Source: Saprospiraceae bacterium
Lineage (GTDB): Bacteria > Bacteroidota > Bacteroidia > Chitinophagales > Saprospiraceae
Direction: 5' to 3'
NCBI GenBank assembly: GCA_020630455.1
Contig: JAHDBK010000070.1
Coordinates: 1-11,328, forward strand
DNA length: 11,328 bases
The position numbers and the translations under genes were made by a program. Below are positions 1-5,854 of the stretch, in pieces (position 1 is the first letter of the stretch; every line of letters begins with the position of its first letter). A model generated the notes under the pieces. That model saw only the letters and a program-made list of their open reading frames with translations. It did no database searches and was not told the origin of the DNA.

Positions 1-55
1 TAGTATCTCATGTATTTTATTATTAATATAATAGACGTTATTACGAAAAATTGAT

Positions 56-86
56 ACCAAATAAACCTTATATCATTTATATTGGT
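56..86 (-). terminator. Weak terminator-like hairpin downstream of the DUF1501 gene
   Basis: Read on the minus strand, ACCAA-T-ATAAA pairs with TTTATTTGGT to form a 10-bp stem with one bulged T and a 10-nt loop. A run of five T follows after a 7-nt gap. It lies about 55 nt beyond the stop codon of the DUF1501 gene, in the right orientation to end that transcript. The stem is AT-rich and the T-run is not adjacent, so this is only a candidate. Nothing else recognisable was found in the first 141 bases; no frame there looks coding. Confidence 0.27.
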
Positions 87-141
87 TCAATTCTGGCTGC
101 TAAAATACTTAATTCTATTTAATCTTTCAAAAATAGTTTTC

Positions 142-1341
142 TTAAAAAATATTTAAAGATTTAAACTCATCATTCAGAACCAAAGAAGATTTGCCTCCTA
201 TCCAATCATTTATGATATCAGCATAAACATTTCTAAAATCAACCCTAAATTTTAAATCACCATTATCCAAATCACTTAAATTAGGAGATGAATTATAAAA
301 TCCGCTTTTCTTTAGAGAGCCACTCATCAAATATAGATTATTCGCTGTTCCATGATCAGTTCCTCTACCTGCATTTTCTTTGACTCTGCGTCCAAATTCA
401 GAAAAGGTCATGATTAAAGTATCATCAAATAGATTATTTGATTTTAAGTCTTTTACAAATGCTCCCACTGCTTTATCATAGGTATCTAATAATCGTTGTT
501 GTGTATTATTTTGATTGGCGTGAGTATCAAAACCATCCAAAATAGCATAATAAACTTTTATATCTGCATCTGCGGTCATCAATTCTGCTATTTGTTTTAA
601 ATCATTAGCAAACTGGTTATTTGGATATTCTATTTTAGTTTGATATACTTTTGATTTTTCATATAAATAATCAATACTTTCATTAGATTGAATTAATGTT
701 TGATACAAATAGGCAACATTATCGTGATGGTGATGATCATCATGATGATGGTCTATGATATTATTTACAAAAGGATTTTTAAAAGTCTTTTTAGAACTTT
801 TTATATTATTTGTAGAAAAACCCTTATAAGTATTGCCTTTTAGTGGAAGCGGTAGGCTATCGTCTAAAGATAGGGTTTGATACAATTTATCACTTTCAAA
901 AAAACCATTGTCGATACATCTACCTAGCCAGCCAGAACTCAAATATTCATTACTTGCACTTGCTGTATGCCAAATATCCATTGACCTAAAATGGGAACGG
1001 TCTGGCTCTGGATAACCTATATCATTAATTATAGACATTTCACCATTTTTAAATATCTTTTGAACTTCTGTCATACTAGAATGTAATCCTTGAATATCAT
1101 TTAGTTTTAAGACTTGATTTTTTTGAATGGCTATTTTAGGTCTTGATTGATAATAAATATCATCTCCATAAGGAATAATGGTATTCAAACCATCATTCCC
1201 ACCTGATAATTGAATGACTACCAAATTTTTACTCGTACGACTTGAATATATTTTGCCAAAGTTACTTGACCTTAGAAATTGAGGCAACCAAACTAGACTC
1301 GATGCCAATCCTGTATTTTTTATAAAATCTCTTCTTTTCAT
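142..1341 (-). CDS. DUF1501 family protein with Tat-like leader
   Basis: 399 residues, a normal length for DUF1501 proteins. The family is placed near the alkaline phosphatase/sulfatase-like fold, but no reaction is established. The N-terminus carries a twin-arginine motif (RRDFIK, residues 3-8) followed by a hydrophobic stretch to about residue 23, suggesting Tat export. Family hallmarks are LSGGNDGLNT (45-54), DRSHFRSMDIWHTA (114-127), the DGFDTHANQ segment (269-277), and FSEFGRRVKENAGRGTDHG (313-331), whose Asp, His and Glu residues are candidate metal ligands. A histidine/aspartate-rich insert, DHHHDDHHHHDN (197-208), is unusual. The ATG start is supported by the leader and a purine-rich site just upstream. 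The gene lies 65 nt after a DUF1800 gene on the same strand, a recurrent pairing in Bacteroidota, so the two are probably co-transcribed and act together. Family assignment is firm; function is unknown. Confidence 0.93.
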   Translation of the reverse strand: MKRRDFIKNTGLASSLVWLPQFLRSSNFGKIYSSRTSKNLVVIQLSGGNDGLNTIIPYGDDIYYQSRPKIAIQKNQVLKLNDIQGLHSSMTEVQKIFKNGEMSIINDIGYPEPDRSHFRSMDIWHTASASNEYLSSGWLGRCIDNGFFESDKLYQTLSLDDSLPLPLKGNTYKGFSTNNIKSSKKTFKNPFVNNIIDHHHDDHHHHDNVAYLYQTLIQSNESIDYLYEKSKVYQTKIEYPNNQFANDLKQIAELMTADADIKVYYAILDGFDTHANQNNTQQRLLDTYDKAVGAFVKDLKSNNLFDDTLIMTFSEFGRRVKENAGRGTDHGTANNLYLMSGSLKKSGFYNSSPNLSDLDNGDLKFRVDFRNVYADIINDWIGGKSSLVLNDEFKSLNIF

Positions 1342-1344
1342 AAT

Positions 1345-1354
1345 CTTTCCTTTT
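1345..1354 (-). promoter_or_regulatory. Possible ribosome binding site of the DUF1501 gene
   Basis: On the minus strand AAAAGGAAAG ends 3 nt before the ATG at 1341, with its AGGA core 6 nt from the start. This is unusual here because the other genes in the window have AT-rich leaders without Shine-Dalgarno-like sequence, as is common in Bacteroidota. It supports the chosen start and independent initiation of the second gene of the DUF1800-DUF1501 pair. Confidence 0.42.
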
Positions 1355-1406
1355 AAAAATATAAGAATATGTTTTTGAATCGGGATAATGCATTTTTAGT
1401 AGAACG

Positions 1407-2780
1407 CTAGCACACTTGATATTCTGGCAAAGTCATTACCTTTACAATTGACCTTTTCAAATGCTCTTCTTTTGTCAAATTCCTTTGCTTAATGGTCAAT
1501 AATTTTTTATTGATAGAAATCGGAACAAGGAGTAAGGCGTCAATTAAAATATCCAAATTTTCTTGTTCTGATTTTCCATCCATTTCTTGATAAACGGGAG
1601 ATAAATCAAATGTATATTCTTTATCTTTATCCTTTCCATTTTTAGATTTATTAAAATTATTTTTCAATAATAATAAAGTGGGCAAATTCAATCTTTTGAG
1701 AAGTGTAGCACTATCAACCCAAGCCCTATCCCCTACCCAACCAGCTACATTAGGCGGTTTAAAAAGTACTTGTCCGAGTTCTTTTTGAAAGCGAAGTGTC
1801 AATTTCCAACCCATCTTATCTATAAGCAAATGTTTCATCAATCCCACTTGCAATTCTACTGGAGACTTAATCTTTGCTCCTATATTTTCATCATTATAAA
1901 ACCACTCACTCGTAAAGATGTATTTCATCATTTTTTCAATATTGTAATTTGAATTGTAAAATACATCTGCAATCTCATTTACATGAGAATTATTAAGCTT
2001 TGGATTCACAAAATACTTGTAGATTTTTTTAGCAATTAATAAAGAAACTTCTTTATTTTTTAATATAATATCAATAATATCATCACCATCAAAATTTCCT
2101 TTTTCACCCATAAACGTTTTAACACTAGTATCGTGTCTATTAGACTTAAAATTAAAGTCACCCGTCAATACATCAACTTTCCAACCTGTAAAAGCCCTTG
2201 CTGCTTCTTTAATATCCTTTTCAGTATAATTCCCTCGTCCAATAGTAAATAACTCCATCAATTCTCTAGCAAAATTCTCATTAGGTTTTTCCTTATTATT
2301 TTGCTGATTATTTAGATAAAGAATCATTGCTCCGTCTTTGGCAATCGCTTTAGTTAATGCTCTAAAATCCCCCAAAGCATTGCTTCTTAAGGTATCTAAC
2401 TGTTGAGCAGCTAAATGAGGAAAACGCGTCAAACAAGCAAAGTGGTCATGCCAAAATAGTGTCATTTTCTCCAAAAGAGGATATTCTGTAGTAACCATTG
2501 TTGTGAGCCATTCATTTCCCACAATTGGTACTATGCCTCTAATATCCAACTGAATTTGTCTTTTTAAACTAGCATCTTTATTATCTATTGCTTTATCCAA
2601 TTCTTTTTTCAATTCATAATACTTTTTGGGCAACGGAGTTTTTTGAATATTATTAGGTATTTTAAATAAATCATCAATACATCTATTAATAGATTTAGAT
2701 TTCTTTTTTTGCCAATCTAAAAGAGTCAATCCAAATCCTGCTCTAAAATACAGGTGTTGTATTTTTTTAAAATTATTCAT
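1407..2780 (-). CDS. DUF1800 family protein
   Basis: 457 residues from the ATG at 2780. DUF1800 proteins have no established biochemical role. Recognisable conserved segments are the N-terminal IQHLYFRAGFG (residues 7-17), the LFWHDHF block (108-114), NENFARELMELFTIG (167-181), EAARAFTGW (192-200) and the C-terminal LFKPPNVAGWVGDRAW block (339-354). The open frame extends 20 codons upstream to a GTG at 2840. I prefer the ATG because Bacteroidota homologues typically begin shortly before the H-L-x-x-R-A-G-F-G motif. The extension is hydrophobic and signal-peptide-like, so the longer form cannot be excluded. A lysine/asparagine-rich stretch lies near residues 373-389. The gene precedes the DUF1501 gene by 65 nt on the same strand, the standard arrangement for this pair. 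It follows purB across a structured spacer and probably has its own promoter. Confidence 0.9.
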   Translation of the reverse strand: MNNFKKIQHLYFRAGFGLTLLDWQKKKSKSINRCIDDLFKIPNNIQKTPLPKKYYELKKELDKAIDNKDASLKRQIQLDIRGIVPIVGNEWLTTMVTTEYPLLEKMTLFWHDHFACLTRFPHLAAQQLDTLRSNALGDFRALTKAIAKDGAMILYLNNQQNNKEKPNENFARELMELFTIGRGNYTEKDIKEAARAFTGWKVDVLTGDFNFKSNRHDTSVKTFMGEKGNFDGDDIIDIILKNKEVSLLIAKKIYKYFVNPKLNNSHVNEIADVFYNSNYNIEKMMKYIFTSEWFYNDENIGAKIKSPVELQVGLMKHLLIDKMGWKLTLRFQKELGQVLFKPPNVAGWVGDRAWVDSATLLKRLNLPTLLLLKNNFNKSKNGKDKDKEYTFDLSPVYQEMDGKSEQENLDILIDALLLVPISINKKLLTIKQRNLTKEEHLKRSIVKVMTLPEYQVC

Positions 2781-2847
2781 ATTAAAAATTTTAAATAGTT
2801 GAAAACATAGAAACAATACCAATCTATGTAAAAAATACACTTCAGTA

Positions 2848-2855
2848 CAAATGTA
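2848..2855 (-). promoter_or_regulatory. Candidate promoter -7 box for the DUF1800-DUF1501 unit
   Basis: The minus strand reads TACATTTG, an exact match to the Bacteroidota -7 consensus TAnnTTTG. It lies about 67 nt upstream of the preferred DUF1800 ATG and just beyond the terminator-like element after purB, a sensible place for a new promoter. I see no TTG-type -33 element at the usual spacing. In AT-rich DNA a chance match is possible. A transcription start a few bases downstream would coincide with the alternative GTG start, which favours the ATG. Confidence 0.33.
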
Positions 2856-2877
2856 TTATCCAATAAAAATGCATATA

Positions 2878-2939
2878 AAAAGTCTATTGTAATATATTAC
2901 AAATTAGAGCATATTTAAATTTATACTCATTAGACTTTT
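2878..2939 (-). terminator. Nested inverted repeats after purB: predicted three-way-junction RNA, probable terminator
   Basis: In the purB transcript an outer 9-bp stem, AAAAGUCUA with UAGACUUUU, encloses two hairpins. The first is GAGUAUA/UAUGCUC, 7 bp including one G.U pair, with an 8-nt loop. The second is the perfect 16-nt palindrome TTGTAATATATTACAA. Junction linkers are 2, 4 and 0 nt. The 5' arm begins in the purB stop codon and the 3' arm ends in a run of U. The G.U pair would be a C-A mismatch in the opposite transcript, which points to function in the purB direction. Most likely it terminates or stabilises the purB mRNA. The fold was derived by eye. Confidence 0.5.
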
Positions 2940-4281
2940 AAGAAATGGAAAATATTCCCGTATAATTATGAGGAGTGATGTTTAATAACTCTTTTTTAAC
3001 ATTTTCGGGGATTTTTAAGGAATCTATAAATTCATGAATGTCCTTTTTTGTAATAATAGCTTTACCTCTTGTCAAGTCTTTAAGTGCTTCATATGGTTTA
3101 GGATAGGCTTCTCTTCTCAATATATTTTGAATGGCTTCAGCTACTACTGCCCAATTATCTTCTAAATCAGCAACTAATTGTTTTTCATTTAATAATAACT
3201 TATTCATCCCTTTTAATAAAGATTGAAAAGCAATAAGGGTATGACCTAATGGAACGCCGACATTTCTCATAACGGTACTATCTGTCAAATCTCTTTGAAG
3301 ACGAGATATCGGTAATTTTGCCGATAAATGTTCAAAAATTGCATTAGCTATCCCTAGGTTTCCTTCTGCGTTTTCAAAATCGATAGGATTCACTTTATGA
3401 GGCATTGCAGAAGAACCCACTTCTCCTTTTATGGTCTTTTGTTTAAAATAGTCAATAGATATATAAGTCCAAATGTCTCTAGAAAAATCAATTAAAATAG
3501 TATTGATTCTTTGCAATCCATGAAATATAGCAGCAATATTATCATAATGTTGAATTTGAGTAGTATACTGAGAACGTTCAAGGTCTAAACTATTCTTAAC
3601 AAAATCATTAGCAAATTGAAGCCAATCTATTTGAGGATAGCTTACAAAATGAGCATTAAAGTTTCCTGTCGCCCCTCCAAATTTCGCTTTAAATGGCAAT
3701 TGTTTTAAAGCCTTTAATTGAACTTCAAGCCTTTCAACATAGACCATTATTTCTTTCCCTAGCATAGTAGGAGAAGCAGGCTGACCATGAGTACGTGCCA
3801 ACATAGCTACTTCTTTCCATTCCCTAGCCATTCCATTAAGCTGAGCAATTATTTTATCTAAAAAAGGATAATAGACCATTTCTATAGCATCTTTCAACAT
3901 TTTAGGTTGAGCTGTATTATTAATGTCTTGAGAAGTTAAGGCGAAATGAATAAATTCCTTGTATTCGGAAATTTCCAATTCATCAAATTTTTCCTTAATG
4001 AAGTACTCCACTGCCTTTACATCATGATTGGTAGTTTTTTCAATTTCTTTAATTTTACTAGCATCATCTTCATTAAACTGAATAACTATCTGATCTAATT
4101 GCTTAAAAGCATCTTTTGAAAAATCTTTTAATTGTGGCAGCGGAATATTACAAAGTGCTTTAAAATATTCAATTTCCACCCACACTCTATATTTGATTAG
4201 GGCATATTCTGAAAAAAAATCTTGTAATTTTTGAGTTTTAGATGCATAACGACCATCTATAGGGGAGATTGCTTTTAACAT
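2938..4281 (-). CDS. purB: Adenylosuccinate lyase
   Basis: Cytoplasmic purine-synthesis enzyme of the aspartase/fumarase superfamily. It removes fumarate from SAICAR to give AICAR, and from adenylosuccinate to give AMP. The 447-residue length from the ATG at 4281 is typical. Visible motifs are SPIDGRY near the N-terminus (6-12), TTNHDVKAVEYF (83-94), TSQDINNTA (116-124), ARTHGQPASP with the expected catalytic His165 (162-171), and the superfamily signature GSSAMPHKVNPIDFEN (289-304), whose serine pair sits in the flexible catalytic loop. RLQRDLTDSTVMRN (327-340) is also characteristic. The frame is open six more codons to a TTG at 4299. I reject that start because homologues begin just before the SPIDGRY motif and because a promoter-like box overlaps the TTG. 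The gene is first of the leftward block; its 3' end runs into a nested inverted-repeat element. Confidence 0.97.
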   Translation of the reverse strand: MLKAISPIDGRYASKTQKLQDFFSEYALIKYRVWVEIEYFKALCNIPLPQLKDFSKDAFKQLDQIVIQFNEDDASKIKEIEKTTNHDVKAVEYFIKEKFDELEISEYKEFIHFALTSQDINNTAQPKMLKDAIEMVYYPFLDKIIAQLNGMAREWKEVAMLARTHGQPASPTMLGKEIMVYVERLEVQLKALKQLPFKAKFGGATGNFNAHFVSYPQIDWLQFANDFVKNSLDLERSQYTTQIQHYDNIAAIFHGLQRINTILIDFSRDIWTYISIDYFKQKTIKGEVGSSAMPHKVNPIDFENAEGNLGIANAIFEHLSAKLPISRLQRDLTDSTVMRNVGVPLGHTLIAFQSLLKGMNKLLLNEKQLVADLEDNWAVVAEAIQNILRREAYPKPYEALKDLTRGKAIITKKDIHEFIDSLKIPENVKKELLNITPHNYTGIFSIS

Positions 4282-4296
4282 AATTCGTTTTTTTTG

Positions 4297-4304
4297 CAAA
4301 ATTA
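4297..4304 (-). promoter_or_regulatory. Candidate purB promoter -7 box
   Basis: The minus strand reads TAATTTTG, an exact match to the Bacteroidota -7 consensus TAnnTTTG, with its last base 15 nt upstream of the ATG at 4281. It would give a very short leader. No clear TTG-type -33 element lies at the usual distance; the nearest TTG is only 9 nt upstream. The box overlaps the alternative TTG start codon, which would make that start unusable if this promoter is real. Confidence 0.36.
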
Positions 4305-4395
4305 ATTATTTATCAATATTAAATAGATGTTATTACTAAAAGTTTTTTTTGAAGTATTAATAGAATATTCATTTCAAAGTCGTTTCTTCAATTTT

Positions 4396-4415
4396 ATAAA
4401 TAAATCTCTTTATTA
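4396..4415 (-). repeat. 20-bp inverted repeat copy flanking the PorP/SprF-like gene
   Basis: The minus strand here reads TAATAAAGAGATTTATTTAT. The plus strand at 5744-5763, just after the PorP stop codon, is the same at 19 of 20 positions. The two copies therefore flank the gene in opposite orientation. The downstream copy is part of an 11-bp hairpin; this copy can form only a 6-bp one. AT-rich chance similarity is possible, and no mobile-element signature accompanies the pair. Confidence 0.4.
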
Positions 4416-4583
4416 AATTATTCTATTGCCCTCATTTTTATAATCTTTTTAAAATCAAAAACGACCGTTTCCTAAACCAAAATGCCCTTTTTTTAAAAAT
4501 TTTATGCCTTCATAATGAAATTTAGTCATATTAAGATAAAGTGGCAAAATATTTGAAACTAATTATACGTCCCTCCTTTAATT

Positions 4584-4601
4584 ATTCAAATCATTTTGAA
4601 T
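4584..4601. promoter_or_regulatory. Operator-like inverted repeat upstream of the PorP/SprF-like gene
   Basis: ATTCAAA-TCAT-TTTGAAT, two perfect 7-bp arms around a 4-bp spacer, ends 105 nt before the PorP ATG. The size fits a binding site for a dimeric regulator, but no regulator gene is in the window and only one copy was seen. Chance in AT-rich DNA is a real alternative. Confidence 0.23.
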
Positions 4602-4706
4602 TCATAAAACGATAAAAAACAAATTTTAACATATATATATTATTATAAATTAAAATATTAGCACGGTTTTTGATTTGGATAAAAAAACATAAATAATAAT
4701 CTTAAT

Positions 4707-5741
4707 ATGAAACTTACTACTATACACAAACGATGGGTAAAATTAACAAGTACATTGGTCTTGATTTTCTTTTTCATATATAATGTAAAAGCACAACAAG
4801 ATGTAATGTACACAAAATATATGTTCAATACCCTAGTATATAATCCAGCATATACAGGCAGTAAAGAGTATATGAGTATTTCATTATTACATCGTACTCA
4901 ATGGTTAGGAGTTCAAGGAGCTCCTCATAGTCAATCATTTAGCGTCCACACTCCAGTTAAAAAATTTGATAGAATCGGGGTGGGTTTAAATGTTGTCAAT
5001 ACAAAAATAGGAGCCAGTAATGTAGTAAGTACTAATTTAAGTTATGCATATAGAATAAGATTAGGAGAAAAAGCAGGTACACTAGCCGTAGGAATGCAAG
5101 GTGGCATCACCAATTGGAAAACTAATATGAGAGAAATTGAAATTTATACTGAAGCAGACGAAGCATTTAATGATGATTTCCCTAGTTATTGGCTACCTAA
5201 TTTTGGATTTGGTTTATACTATTATTCAAAATATGCCTTTATGGGGATTTCTACTCCTAATCTTTTAGAATATGATTTAAGACAAGTGGATGTGTCTACT
5301 ACTAAAAATGCTAGAACAACAAGACATTACTACTTGACTGCTGGTGGAGCCATTCCATTAAATGGTGATGATTTGATTTTAAAACCAATGGTTTTAGTAA
5401 AATCAGCAGGTTTATTGAGTCGCTTTAAGAATGTAGATGATCCATATAGAAATTATGGAGCACCTACTGAATTCAGTACCGATTTATCTTTATTCATTCG
5501 AGAGACTTTATGGTTGGGAGCATCATTTCGTTCTTCGGTTGAATTTTTCACAGGAGATAGTTCTTACGATTCTGTTGACTTATGGATGGCATATTATATG
5601 CAAAATGGATTACACATCGGTGTAGCTTATGACTATACTTTAACAGAATTACAGAATCCATCAAAGGCTTCTTTTGAAGTCATGTTAGGCTTTGATTTTA
5701 AATTTGATAAATCAGAGACTTATCACCCTAGATACTTCTAA
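4707..5741 (+). CDS. PorP/SprF family T9SS-associated outer-membrane protein
   Basis: 344 residues. The N-terminus is a Sec signal peptide with probable cleavage after VKA at residue 29. The mature protein opens with the family hallmark: QQDVMYTKYMFNTLVYNPAYTGS (30-52) followed by the HRTQWLG segment (62-68) and GAPHSQSFSVHTP (71-83). The rest alternates polar and hydrophobic residues with many aromatics, as in an outer-membrane beta-barrel, and ends in the typical HPRYF. Family members (P. gingivalis PorP, F. johnsoniae SprF) are needed for type IX secretion or for placing cargo such as adhesins. This copy is not beside gldK-gldN-type core genes, so it is more likely an accessory paralogue dedicated to a particular cargo or complex. 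It is followed 113 nt downstream by two PorE-like genes, its likely partners. The ATG lacks a Shine-Dalgarno sequence but places the signal peptide correctly. Confidence 0.93.
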   Translation: MKLTTIHKRWVKLTSTLVLIFFFIYNVKAQQDVMYTKYMFNTLVYNPAYTGSKEYMSISLLHRTQWLGVQGAPHSQSFSVHTPVKKFDRIGVGLNVVNTKIGASNVVSTNLSYAYRIRLGEKAGTLAVGMQGGITNWKTNMREIEIYTEADEAFNDDFPSYWLPNFGFGLYYYSKYAFMGISTPNLLEYDLRQVDVSTTKNARTTRHYYLTAGGAIPLNGDDLILKPMVLVKSAGLLSRFKNVDDPYRNYGAPTEFSTDLSLFIRETLWLGASFRSSVEFFTGDSSYDSVDLWMAYYMQNGLHIGVAYDYTLTELQNPSKASFEVMLGFDFKFDKSETYHPRYF

Positions 5742-5767
5742 AATAATAAAGAGATTTCTTTATTATT
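5742..5767 (+). terminator. Perfect 11-bp hairpin immediately after the PorP/SprF-like stop codon
   Basis: AATAATAAAGA and TCTTTATTATT form a perfect 11-bp stem with a GATT loop, starting one base after the TAA. No U-run follows, so it is either a weak terminator that attenuates expression of the PorE-like genes or a 3'-end stabiliser. Its left portion belongs to the 20-bp inverted repeat shared with 4396-4415. Confidence 0.48.
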
Positions 5768-5854
5768 GACAAATTAAAACAGAAACTAATTTTTATAAAA
5801 AATAAAACATACTACTCAACATGTAGTTTTTACTAATTTAAAAACAATTAAATC

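Larger units (their letters stand above)
4282..4706. other. Divergent non-coding region between purB and the PorP/SprF-like gene
   Basis: 425 bp, strongly AT-rich, with stops in all frames and no credible small gene. It must hold the purB promoter on the left and the promoter of the rightward T9SS-associated genes on the right. For the rightward side I find only an imperfect -7 box, TTGATTTG at 4670-4677 (one mismatch to TAnnTTTG), without a -33 partner. It also contains an 18-bp inverted repeat (4584-4601), a small 12-bp one (AAACG-AC-CGTTT, 4459-4470), and a 20-bp segment repeated in inverted orientation beyond the PorP gene. No Shine-Dalgarno-like sequence precedes the ATG at 4707. Confidence 0.7.

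Noticed and set aside
1770..1952. Plus-strand 60-codon open frame opposite the DUF1800 gene
   Set aside because: It lies wholly antisense to conserved DUF1800 coding sequence and encodes no recognisable protein.
4282..4299. Six-codon purB extension to a TTG start
   Set aside because: PurB homologues begin just before the SPIDGRY motif, an ATG is available at 4281, and the TTG overlaps a -7-like promoter box.
4611..4660. AT-alternating tract (atatatatat) before the PorP-like gene as a possible origin or curved-DNA element
   Set aside because: No DnaA-box cluster or other replication signal nearby; consistent with ordinary AT-rich promoter DNA.
5437..5625. 62-codon open frame inside the PorP/SprF-like gene in another frame
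   Set aside because: Entirely overlaps a well-supported gene on the same strand, with no family resemblance.
5810..5830. Hairpin ACTAC-7 nt-GTAGT before PorE-like copy 1
   Set aside because: Only 5 bp in AT-rich sequence, no position-specific support as terminator or operator.
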